Below are positions 14,649-27,447 of a stretch of 34,310 bases of DNA, piece after piece. The notes beneath the pieces are model-generated. The model had not been told where the DNA came from and made no database searches. It saw nothing but the letters and a program-made list of their open reading frames with translations. The position numbers and the translations under genes are program-made. Within the stretch, counting starts at the first letter, position 1, and each line of letters opens with the position of its first letter. This DNA comes from CAZCGA01 sp964498075 (GTDB lineage Bacteria; Desulfobacterota; Binatia; HRBIN30), in the NCBI GenBank assembly GCA_964498075.1, contig CAZCGA010000063.1, positions 1 through 34,310 on the forward strand, written 5' to 3'.

Positions 14649-15560
14649 TCAGCTCGCGAAGCTGCGGTACGCGTCGATGGCTTGCAGGTAGTTGACGGCA
14701 ATCTGCTTGGCCGCGGCTTCGCGGGACAGCGCGCCGTCGCGCCAGCCGACGAGCGGCTCCCACCACAGCGTCCGGCCGATGGCGAAGCCGCAATACCCGG
14801 GCACGCCCGCTCCCGCCTGCAGCCATTGCTTGACGCGTGCGGTGTTGGCGCCGCGGCCCAGCACGATGCAGGCGACGTGGTCGCGCCCGGCGCTGCGCGC
14901 CTGCTCGGCGACGCGCTGGCAATCCGCCCGCTGATCGAGCCCCTCGATCTTCCAGATGTCGGCTTCGACGCCCGCACCCTGCAGTGCGGCGATCGTTTGC
15001 TTGACGAGCCCGGGACGGATCTCACGGTCGTAGCGGTCTTGGTCCTTCCCGACGGCCGCCAGTTGCTCCGGCGTGGCGGGGACCAGCAGCTCGAACAGAA
15101 ACTTGCGGCCGCGTTCGTGCAGCCAGTTGGCCAGCTCGCGCAGGCGCTTCGTCTGCCGTTCGTTCATCGCCGCATCGAAGCCCGGGTTGTAGCGTACCAA
15201 CACCTTGGCGAACGTGGGGTCGAACTTCTCGATGTGCTGGCCGAAGTCATTGCCGAACTCGAAGTCGAACTCGTCGCGGCCACTGGCTTCGACGGGCATC
15301 GCGAGGATGGCGCCCATCTCCTTGGCGCGGCGGGCGACGGGCGTGCCGAACTCCTCGTCGACGAGAATCCCGGCGCCATCCGACAACGTCCGCTGTCTGG
15401 AAGCCTCCAGGAAGCCCTCGAAGATCAGCGCCTTCGCATCCGAGATTCGTGCTGCCTCGGCAGCGGTCGGCTTGTTGGAAATGCCGAAGAGCTGTTTCTG
15501 AAACGAGCCGCGGTGATCGAATGCGAGCATGTACAGTTCGCGATCATAGCCGAGCCCCAT
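14649..15560 (-). CDS. DUF2090 aldolase-type protein (stand-alone IolC C-terminal-like domain)
   Basis: This 303-aa protein begins MGLGYDRELYMLAFDHRGSF and continues with DEEFGTPVARRAKEMGAILAMPVEAS, KVLVRYNPG, LFELLVPATP and WKIEGLD. These are the marks of DUF2090, the TIM-barrel domain that in many bacteria is fused to the C-terminus of the 5-dehydro-2-deoxygluconokinase IolC and is thought to act as the 2-deoxy-5-keto-D-gluconate 6-phosphate aldolase in myo-inositol breakdown. Here it stands alone, and no other inositol gene is in the window, so its sugar-phosphate substrate is uncertain. ATG 15560 is fixed by AGGAGG about seven bases upstream. It is followed after about 180 bases by the BREX-like operon. 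Confidence 0.8.
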   Translation of the reverse strand: MGLGYDRELYMLAFDHRGSFQKQLFGISNKPTAAEAARISDAKALIFEGFLEASRQRTLSDGAGILVDEEFGTPVARRAKEMGAILAMPVEASGRDEFDFEFGNDFGQHIEKFDPTFAKVLVRYNPGFDAAMNERQTKRLRELANWLHERGRKFLFELLVPATPEQLAAVGKDQDRYDREIRPGLVKQTIAALQGAGVEADIWKIEGLDQRADCQRVAEQARSAGRDHVACIVLGRGANTARVKQWLQAGAGVPGYCGFAIGRTLWWEPLVGWRDGALSREAAAKQIAVNYLQAIDAYRSFAS

Positions 15561-15664
15561 CGCTATCCTCCTCGTAGTTTCCACAGCCTGTATCCCATCT
15601 GCCCGTGCGGCGGCAAGAGCCGACCGCGCCAGCTACGACTGCGGGAAGACGCTGCCGCCGCGGG

Positions 15665-15722
15665 CCTCAGGGTGAGCGGAGAAGTTCAACGAATCAGGGG
15701 AGGGGGTCCGCTCATGCTGAGG
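15665..15722. repeat. Imperfect inverted repeat, likely dispersed REP/MITE-type element
   Basis: CCTCAGGGTGAGCGGA (15665-15680) and TCCGCTCATGCTGAGG (15707-15722) match as reverse complements at 14 of 16 positions, with a 26-base spacer. The element lies in the 197-base gap between the DUF2090 gene and the S24 gene. The motif type (CTTCGA..CTCAG..TGAGCGG) is familiar from dispersed palindromic elements in high-GC genomes. Confidence 0.55.
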
Positions 15723-15757
15723 CTCTCGAAGCAGGGGTGGGATCTCTCAGCAACGTG

Positions 15758-16564
15758 TTAGTGCAGCACGAGGTCGGGTAATCGCACCGGGGTGACGCTG
15801 GCGAAGCGCTGCATGCGGCGCATCAGCTTGTTGGCCTCGGTGATCAAGGCGCGGCGCAGGCCCGGCTTGTGGGTGCGCGCGTACCAGTCGCGCAAGGTCT
15901 GTAGATCGCGCCCCAGCGCTTCCATCTGCACCAGGTGGTGGCGCAGCCGCTTGTCCTGCTTGGCGTGCGCGATCGCGGCGTTCCAGCGGATGAGCTGGCT
16001 ATCGATGACATTGATTGCCAGCTCGAGCGATGCGACGTCGCTTGCCGCCGGCGGCCGGCGGGGCGGTCGGCTTTCGCTGGGGGAGGGGCCGGCAACCACC
16101 GCGGAGCGCGCGGCGCGCTTCTCGGCGAACCCGAACTTGCGCAAGACACCGGCGACGACGCCGATGATGCGTACCTGGTCGCCGCGCACGGTCAGCGGCA
16201 GCATCTCCGGGTTCGCCGGCTGCAGCCGCACCTGCCCGTCGGCCGTGCGGTAGTACTTCTTCACGGTCACGCCGCCGTCGATCTCGGCGACCACGGTCTG
16301 ACCGTTGTCCGCCGCCTGACGCGGCTCGACGATGAGATAGTCGCCGTCCTGAATGCCTTCATCGATCATCGAGCTGCCGCGCACGCGCAACGCGAACACC
16401 TGCTTGCCGCCCCACAGCGTCGTGGGAACGTTGAGCGTCTCTTCGATCGCGAACGCCTGATAGGGTTGCCCCGCCGCGACGACGCCGAGCAGCGGAATCT
16501 CGACCGTCTCGCAGAGCTCGAACGCCTCGTCCGGCTCCGCCCACGACTCCTGCCACGCATCCAT
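15758..16564 (-). CDS. S24 family (LexA/UmuD-type) auto-peptidase without HTH, with helical C-terminal extension
   Basis: This 268-aa protein starts at ATG 16564, six bases after GGAGG. Residues 21-145 form a complete S24 domain: the self-cleavage site VVAAGQP (Ala31-Gly32), catalytic Ser65 in RGSSMIDEGIQDGDY and Lys102 in VTVKKYY. Only about 20 residues precede this domain, so the winged-helix DNA-binding domain of LexA is absent. This resembles UmuD more than LexA. After a basic Pro/Ser/Arg-rich linker (about 146-175), a second, mainly helical region (176-268) with a conserved-looking LRDWYARTHKPGLRRALI segment follows, which I do not recognise. No umuC/DNA polymerase V gene is nearby. It may be a RecA-triggered switch acting through a partner protein; that is inference. 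Confidence 0.78.
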   Translation of the reverse strand: MDAWQESWAEPDEAFELCETVEIPLLGVVAAGQPYQAFAIEETLNVPTTLWGGKQVFALRVRGSSMIDEGIQDGDYLIVEPRQAADNGQTVVAEIDGGVTVKKYYRTADGQVRLQPANPEMLPLTVRGDQVRIIGVVAGVLRKFGFAEKRAARSAVVAGPSPSESRPPRRPPAASDVASLELAINVIDSQLIRWNAAIAHAKQDKRLRHHLVQMEALGRDLQTLRDWYARTHKPGLRRALITEANKLMRRMQRFASVTPVRLPDLVLH

Positions 16565-16579
16565 TTTCGTCCTCCCTTC

Positions 16580-16612
16580 GCCTGGACGAAGAGTATGCGA
16601 AGAAAGTGCGAA
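16580..16612. repeat. Three 11-bp direct repeats upstream of the S24 gene
   Basis: Read on the minus strand, the units are TTCGCACTTTC, TTCGCATACTC and TTCGTCCAGGC, in exact 11-base phase (16602-16612, 16591-16601, 16580-16590). The first two are well matched; the third shares only TTCG plus the last C. They lie directly before the ribosome-binding site of the S24 gene, where a repressor site or iteron could act. Confidence 0.4.
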
Positions 16613-16638
16613 AATCAACCCGGCTCGGAACGACCGGC

Positions 16639-16920
16639 TCAGCGCGGCGCCACGTGGCTCGCCACGATGCCGAGACCGACGAGGGTCATGCCATTGATGG
16701 AAAGCAGAATCCCGGCGATCACGCCGACGAGCTGAAAAGCGCGCTTGGCTTGCGCGCCTTTGAACTGTGCCTCGTACATCACGTTGCCGGCGTTGCGCGT
16801 CGATGCCAACTCGGCCTGGCGGTAGGCGTCATCGCGGGCGATGAAAACGATGAAGGTCAGCGCGATCCCGACGCCGAGAACGGCCAATGCGCTGCCAATG
16901 ACTGTACACGCCCTCGACAT
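16639..16920 (-). CDS. Small two-helix membrane protein, unknown function
   Basis: This 93-aa protein has a first membrane segment (VIGSALAVLGVGIALTFIVFIA) and a middle polar loop of about 30 residues (RDDAYRQAELASTRNAG...). A second membrane segment follows (LVGVIAGILLSINGMTLVGLGIVA). ATG 16920 lies three bases after the pantothenate kinase stop codon, so it is the last gene of the NAGS-like/pantothenate kinase operon. No family is recognised. Codon use and the clean two-helix pattern support a real gene. Confidence 0.62.
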   Translation of the reverse strand: MSRACTVIGSALAVLGVGIALTFIVFIARDDAYRQAELASTRNAGNVMYEAQFKGAQAKRAFQLVGVIAGILLSINGMTLVGLGIVASHVAPR

Positions 16921-16923
16921 GCG

Positions 16924-17730
16924 CTACGCCCGGAGACTGCGTGCCGCGCCGATCGCGGTGGCGAACTCGGCGTGCGGCGGAATGATGAAGTTGCGCTCGA
17001 AGAGCAAACGCGTCGCCTTGATGCGCTCGACGAACGGCTTCACGCGCACCAGCTTGCCCGTCAGGACGATGTCGTGCAACCCGCTGGCCCGGGCGGCGGT
17101 GACGCTGAGCACCACGATGACCTCGGCGATCATGTTCACCAGCGCTCGCGCCTTGTCCTCGGCGGTGGCGTCGGACGAGAGCTTCCCGAAGTTGCTGGCC
17201 GTTGCATCGGCGGGCAAGTTTCCGACCGGGCCGCCGGCAATGTCGCCGACGGTGAGGTCGATGCGCGACAGGTCGCCGCGCTCCGCCAGTTGCTCGAGCG
17301 TCTCCAGCCGCGCCACGTTGAGCAGGTGCTTCGACAGGCCGAGCAGCGTACCGCCGCCGACGCCGGTGCCGCTGACGTGGACGATCTCGTCGCCTTTGAC
17401 CGAGACGATCGCCGTTCCCGTGCCCATCGACACGACCAACGCTTCGCGCTTGCCCGCCAGCGTCGAGCCGCCCACGCCGATCGCCGTCAGCTCCGCGACC
17501 TTGCGCACCGGCACACCGAGCAGCTCGTCGCCGAGATGGCGCGAGCCACCGCCCGTGGCGGCGATCGCGGTGATGTCGCTCAAGCGGTGCCGCAGGTCGC
17601 TGACGAGCTTGCCCAAGGCGCCGGCCGCCGCCGCCACCGGATCGTTGGCTTCGACCGTGACGACGCGCAGCTCACCGTCGAGCACGACCGCGTCGGTGGT
17701 CGACCCGCCGATGTCGATGCCGATGATCAT
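16924..17730 (-). CDS. coaW: Type II pantothenate kinase-like protein
   Basis: This 268-aa protein of the ASKHA fold has IIGIDIGGSTTDAVVLDG (phosphate-1 loop), a TGGGSRHLGDELLG stretch, VAELTAIGVGG with the likely catalytic Glu, VVSMGTGTAIV (phosphate-2 loop) and VSGTGVGGGTLLGL. This order is that of type II (eukaryote/Staphylococcus-like) pantothenate kinases, which make 4'-phosphopantothenate, the first step of coenzyme A synthesis. Related kinases that lie in the same family but use other substrates cannot be ruled out. The ATG at 17730 overlaps the stop of the upstream acetyltransferase gene (ATGA). A longer upstream extension is only the shadow of that gene and its REP hairpin. Confidence 0.83.
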   Translation of the reverse strand: MIIGIDIGGSTTDAVVLDGELRVVTVEANDPVAAAAGALGKLVSDLRHRLSDITAIAATGGGSRHLGDELLGVPVRKVAELTAIGVGGSTLAGKREALVVSMGTGTAIVSVKGDEIVHVSGTGVGGGTLLGLSKHLLNVARLETLEQLAERGDLSRIDLTVGDIAGGPVGNLPADATASNFGKLSSDATAEDKARALVNMIAEVIVVLSVTAARASGLHDIVLTGKLVRVKPFVERIKATRLLFERNFIIPPHAEFATAIGAARSLRA

Positions 17731-19004
17731 AGGCTGCTTTCTCCCTCTCCCCTTGGGAGAGGGTCGGGGTGAGGTTCTTCGAGATCGAGACGGAACACCG
17801 TCACCTGCGCCTTGCGCTGCAGATCGTACGACGCCCACTTCGCCGCCGGAACATGATCGGCATCGACGCGGCGGAAGCCTTGGCGTTCGAAGAAGGCCTG
17901 CGCGCGCTCCTCCGTCGTGCACGCGAACACGTACACCAGGCCGGCGGCGCGCGCGTCGGCGAGCAGGCGAGCGAGCAAGCGTGCCGCCACACCCTCACCC
18001 TTGAAGCGCGTCACGGTGTACAGCCCGACGACCTCGCCGGTGCGTTCGGACGTGTAGGCGTCGGTGGCGAAGGCGCAGATGCCGGCGAGGTGATGCGCGC
18101 CGATGGTCGCGCCGTAGCCGTTCACCAGCATGCGCGCCACCTCGTCGGACGTGCGCAGCTTCAGCAGCCCTTCGCGCTGTCCGCGTTCGATGAGCCGTTC
18201 GACTTCCTCGAAGTCGTCGATGCCGAGCCGCTGGACGGTGCAGTAGTCGGCAGAGGTGAACAACGTCCCGGAGCCCTCGTAGGTAAACAGCTCGCGCGCC
18301 GCGCCGGCAAGCGCGCACAGATTCACGGAGGCGACGCCGCCGAGCAGCGCCGCGCGCACCGCATGGAAGGTGGCGCGCCGCGATCCCAGACCGGCCCACT
18401 CCGCCTGGCCGGCGCTCAGCAGCGTCGCCAGCATGTTCTCGTCCATGAACGACAGCTGCTTGCCGTCGGCACCGGTCAAGCCACCTTCCGGCTCGACGAA
18501 GATCAGCTTGTGGACGCGCAGCCGCGCAGCGATCTGTTGCGCGACGAGGGTGGCCGCGGCGTGATCAACCCCGGCAACGACACCGACGCACAGCGGCCCA
18601 CGCCGCAGCGTGCTCCAAACCCCCGTCAGGAACTCGGTTGCCGCCTGCGGCGACGCAAAGGCGTCGGGCTCGACCTGCATGAAGGCGCTGGTGCGTGCCC
18701 CACGCTGCGGGAAGAGGGGGATCGTTTGATCGCGAAAGATCAGCGGTCCGAGCCGCCGCTGCAGGCGTCGCAAGATTTGCTCGCTGCGGTCCAGATCAGC
18801 CGTGCTGACGACGATCACGACGCGCGTGTCGTTGAGCAGCAGCTCGCGCACCAGCGCCGCGAGGCGCTCGTAGTCGTCCTCCTGCGCGATCTCCTCGACC
18901 GGGACCGAGAACAGCAGGGTGTGTCCGCGAAATTCATCGAGGTAGAACTGCTTCTCGTCGAACGCCTCGACGATGGGGAGTGGTTTCTCGGCCGGACTCG
19001 GCAT
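17727..19004 (-). CDS. N-acetylglutamate synthase-like protein (amino-acid-kinase-like domain plus GNAT)
   Basis: This 425-aa protein starts at ATG 19004 (MPSPAEKPLPIVEAFDEKQF). Residues 1-265 resemble the amino-acid-kinase-fold domain of ArgA-type N-acetylglutamate synthases in regulatory form. ELFTYEGSGTLFTS bridges to a C-terminal GNAT domain (about 275-410) with the acetyl-CoA loop RFKGEGVAARLLARLLADA. The reaction would be acetyl-CoA plus glutamate, the first step of arginine synthesis. Note the final 15-odd residues (EEPHPDPLPRGEGE), which are encoded by a REP-like hairpin and are not family sequence. The stop overlaps coaW by four bases. The gene is divergent from nifJ across about 200 bases. 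Confidence 0.8.
   Translation of the reverse strand: MPSPAEKPLPIVEAFDEKQFYLDEFRGHTLLFSVPVEEIAQEDDYERLAALVRELLLNDTRVVIVVSTADLDRSEQILRRLQRRLGPLIFRDQTIPLFPQRGARTSAFMQVEPDAFASPQAATEFLTGVWSTLRRGPLCVGVVAGVDHAAATLVAQQIAARLRVHKLIFVEPEGGLTGADGKQLSFMDENMLATLLSAGQAEWAGLGSRRATFHAVRAALLGGVASVNLCALAGAARELFTYEGSGTLFTSADYCTVQRLGIDDFEEVERLIERGQREGLLKLRTSDEVARMLVNGYGATIGAHHLAGICAFATDAYTSERTGEVVGLYTVTRFKGEGVAARLLARLLADARAAGLVYVFACTTEERAQAFFERQGFRRVDADHVPAAKWASYDLQRKAQVTVFRLDLEEPHPDPLPRGEGESSL
17743..17763. repeat. REP-like hairpin inside the 3' end of the acetyltransferase gene
   Basis: CCCTCTCCC (17743-17751) and GGGAGAGGG (17755-17763) form a perfect 9-bp stem around a 3-base CTT loop, followed by TCGGGGTGAGG. 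This is the familiar widespread high-GC palindromic element that yields PHPDPLPRGEGE-type peptides when translated. It lies just before the coaW start codon and contains the only nearby purine-rich ribosome-binding stretch. Confidence 0.75.
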
Positions 19005-19208
19005 TGGCCGCACGCTACCACAATCGTTCCGCGCCGTCATGGAGCGGGGACGGCGTGACCGGGAAGCGCGAAGGACTCGCGCACGGTTCCCGGAAATGAG
19101 AAGCGAGCCGCCCCGCCGGCGTAGCGTGGTGCGGCGGCGCGGCGAAGCTGATCGGGCAGCGTTTTTGCTCTCACGATTGTCGGGCGAGAACGCAATGTCA
19201 GGAACCAC

Positions 19209-22781
<3,573 letters not shown>

Positions 22782-22794
22782 AGCGGAGGCGGCA

Positions 22795-23790
22795 ATGGAT
22801 CTGACCACGAGCTACCTGGGCATGACGCTGCGCACGCCGCTGGTGCCGTCGGCGTCACCGCTGTCCGACGCGATCGACAGCATCAAGCGCATGGAGGACG
22901 CCGGCGCCGCCGCGGTGGTCCTGTACTCGCTGTTCGAAGAGCAGCTGACGAGCGACCGTTTCGAGCTGCATCATCACCTGACGCAGGGCACCGAGAGCTT
23001 TGCCGAAGCGCTGACGTACTTCCCGGAGCCGACGGAGTTCCACCTCGGCCCCGAGGGTTACCTCAATCACATCCGTACGGCCAAGGATGCGGTCGACATC
23101 CCGATCATCGCCAGCCTGAACGGCGACTCGATCGGCGGCTGGACCAACTACGCGGCGCAGATCCAGCAAGCCGGCGCCGACGCGCTGGAGTTGAACGTCT
23201 ACTGCATCCCCACCGATATGGAGCAAACTGCCGAAGCGATCGAGCAGACCTACCTCGACATTCTCACGGCAGTGAGATCGGTGGTGACGATCCCGGTGGC
23301 GCTGAAGCTGGGGCCGTTCTTCAGCAACATGGCGCGCATGGCGCGCCGGCTGGACGACGCGGGCGCCGATGCGTTGGTCCTCTTCAACCGCTTTTACCAG
23401 CCCGACATCGATCTCGAGCTGCTCGAGGTGCGGCCGCACGTCCTGCTCAGCACGCCGCAGGCAATGCGCTTGCCGCTGACGTGGATCGGCATCCTCTATG
23501 GCCGCATCCGCGCCAGCATGGCGGCCACCAGCGGCATCCATGAAGCGGAAGACGTGTTGAAGCTGCTGATGGCCGGCGCCGACGTCACCATGCTGTGCTC
23601 CGTCCTCTTGCAGCGCGGCATCGACCACATCCGGGTGATCGAGCGCGGCGTGCGCGAATGGATGGAGCGCCACGAGTACGAGTCGGTGCGGCAGATGCAG
23701 GGCAGTATGAGCCAGAAGAACTGCGCCAACGCGGCGGCCTTCGAGCGCGCCCACTACGTCAGCGCGCTGCACAGCTACAGGCCCGCATGA
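22795..23790 (+). CDS. Dihydroorotate dehydrogenase-like flavoprotein
   Basis: This 331-aa TIM-barrel protein starts at ATG 22795, five bases after GGAGG and 13 bases after the nifJ stop. It has LGMTLRTPLVPSASPLSD, a central IIASLNGDSIGGW strand, ALELNVYCIPTD, VALKLGPFF with the FMN-contacting Lys, and late FMN-phosphate segments (TSGIHEAEDVLKLLMAGADVTML). The usual DHOD catalytic loop (N-x-S-C-P-N) is replaced by NVYCIPTD, which is characteristic of the DHOD-like branch linked to PFOR and not to pyrimidine synthesis. The physiological reaction of this branch is not established. The tight spacing implies co-transcription with nifJ. Confidence 0.85.
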   Translation: MDLTTSYLGMTLRTPLVPSASPLSDAIDSIKRMEDAGAAAVVLYSLFEEQLTSDRFELHHHLTQGTESFAEALTYFPEPTEFHLGPEGYLNHIRTAKDAVDIPIIASLNGDSIGGWTNYAAQIQQAGADALELNVYCIPTDMEQTAEAIEQTYLDILTAVRSVVTIPVALKLGPFFSNMARMARRLDDAGADALVLFNRFYQPDIDLELLEVRPHVLLSTPQAMRLPLTWIGILYGRIRASMAATSGIHEAEDVLKLLMAGADVTMLCSVLLQRGIDHIRVIERGVREWMERHEYESVRQMQGSMSQKNCANAAAFERAHYVSALHSYRPA

Positions 23791-23812
23791 GGCCGGTGCT
23801 CTAGCGGCCTGT

Positions 23813-23828
23813 CGGGCTTGGCAGCCCG
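23813..23828 (+). terminator. Possible weak hairpin terminator after the DHOD-like gene
   Basis: CGGGCT (23813-23818) and AGCCCG (23823-23828) form a 6-bp stem around TGGC, 22 bases after the stop codon. There is no T tract, so intrinsic termination is uncertain. The rest of the gap up to 23877 shows nothing else of note. Confidence 0.25.
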
Positions 23829-23877
23829 GAGCGACCCAACGGGGAGCGGGCCATAGAAATGACGCTGGCCGCAGGCC

Positions 23878-24069
23878 CTACCGGCGACGCGTTTCTTCGG
23901 CGTTGGGTTGGGCGGGCGTGTCCGCGCCCCTGGTGACGACCTTCGACGACGGATCGGGACTTCCCGGTGTGTCGTTGCCCGGCGGATCGCAATCACCGTT
24001 GGCGATCTCGAACTCGTCGAAGAGCAACCAGTAGGCGACCAAGATATCGCGCTGCATTCCCGGCTTCAT
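23878..24069 (-). CDS. Small acidic hypothetical protein
   Basis: This 63-aa reading begins MKPGMQRDILVAYWLLFDEFEIANG. It then runs into a Pro/Asp/Gly-rich, probably disordered tail ending in ETRRR. GGAAAAG precedes the ATG at a plausible distance. The frame can be extended to GTG 24147, where it would overlap the ppk1 stop by seven bases. I recognise no family. The helical N-terminal stretch looks protein-like, but the tail is low-complexity and the gene is uncertain. Without it the interval 23791-24140 would be empty. Confidence 0.4.
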   Translation of the reverse strand: MKPGMQRDILVAYWLLFDEFEIANGDCDPPGNDTPGSPDPSSKVVTRGADTPAQPNAEETRRR

Positions 24070-24140
24070 GGTCTTTTCCACGGCGATACTTATAGCACGA
24101 TCCGGCAATCGAAGCGTAGGCCTCCGCGCCGCTTCGTGGC

Positions 24141-26447
<2,307 letters not shown>

Positions 26448-26534
26448 GCACGCTAGACCAGCTCATCCTGATGGCGGGCGGTCTCTCCCTACGGAACGGT
26501 TGTGGGGCAGGTCACCCCCTCCACCAGCAACGCG

Positions 26535-27299
26535 TCACGCAACCGCTACTCTGCGGCTCGGGCGGCCGACCCGCACCGGGCCGAACCGCTGCTGGGCACG
26601 CAGATACGTCGAGATGCGACGACGCAGGACGGCCTGCACGGCGTCGATCGGCTGCCGCGCATCGATGGGAACGAACCCGAGCTCCTTGGCCAGGCGGTCG
26701 TACTCGCGGATCATCCGCGTCTGGTAGCGACGGAACGAGTCGAAGATGTCGCTGCCGAGGGCCAAGTGCATTCCCGACTCCCAATAGTCCATGCCCTTGC
26801 CCTCGATGACCCGTGGGACCAGGTGATCGACGTCGACACGCAAGTACAAGGTCAGATCCGGTACCAGCGCATAGCCAAACAGCTGCCGGGTCCAGGCGCG
26901 GTCGGCGCCCATCACCGCGTTGCGGGCGAAGGCGGTGTACATGTAGCGATCGGCAAGGACGATGAAGCCGGCGCGCAAGGCGGGAATCACTTCGTGCTCG
27001 AGCCGATCGAGGAAGTCGGCGGCGTACAGCAGGCTGAACGTCGTGGCGGTCAGCTCGTGACCGGCCTTGGCGTCTGAAATCGTGTCCCACAGCAGCGGCG
27101 AGCGCGTCCAGCGTGTTCTGGCCACTCCGTAACCCTGGACCTCCAGCCACGGTGTGAGCTGTTCGATTTGGGTGGACCGACCGACGCTGTCGGTGCCTTC
27201 GATGACGATCAGACTACCGGCCAAGGGTGCCCCGCTTTCGAGGCACGGCAGTCGATAGGCGGCCGACGCTTTGTCACTACCGTGCATCGGCGCTGGCAT
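26535..27299 (-). CDS. Thymidylate kinase-like protein with an altered P-loop
   Basis: This 254-aa protein has the dTMP kinase layout: P-loop LIVIEGTDSVGRSTQ, a TRWTRSPLLWDTI region, the LADRYMYTAFARN (DR[YH]) motif and a lid-like PRVIEGKGMDYWESGMH segment. The invariant P-loop Lys is replaced by Arg41 (GRST for GKST), so it may be a divergent paralogue and not the housekeeping Tmk. It might serve another nucleotide or bind without turnover. About 28 residues precede the P-loop; ATG 27287 is an alternative start. It lies 87 bases upstream of ppk1 on the same strand. Confidence 0.75.
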   Translation of the reverse strand: MPAPMHGSDKASAAYRLPCLESGAPLAGSLIVIEGTDSVGRSTQIEQLTPWLEVQGYGVARTRWTRSPLLWDTISDAKAGHELTATTFSLLYAADFLDRLEHEVIPALRAGFIVLADRYMYTAFARNAVMGADRAWTRQLFGYALVPDLTLYLRVDVDHLVPRVIEGKGMDYWESGMHLALGSDIFDSFRRYQTRMIREYDRLAKELGFVPIDARQPIDAVQAVLRRRISTYLRAQQRFGPVRVGRPSRRVAVA

Positions 27300-27447
27300 A
27301 CACGGCAGCGACCTGCGTCACCGCGTCAAAGGTGTCGCTCGAAACCTCCCACCCCATCATCACACACCTTGAGCTAGATGTTGTTTGGCTCGCCTCCTCT
27401 ACCTCCCCTTCACCGAAAGTCAAGTCATGCGGTAACCTCTCCTGACC

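Noticed and set aside
13912..14922. 336-codon extension of the brxE-like frame
   Set aside because: Residues upstream of ATG 14469 are Arg-rich shadow of the DUF2090 gene.
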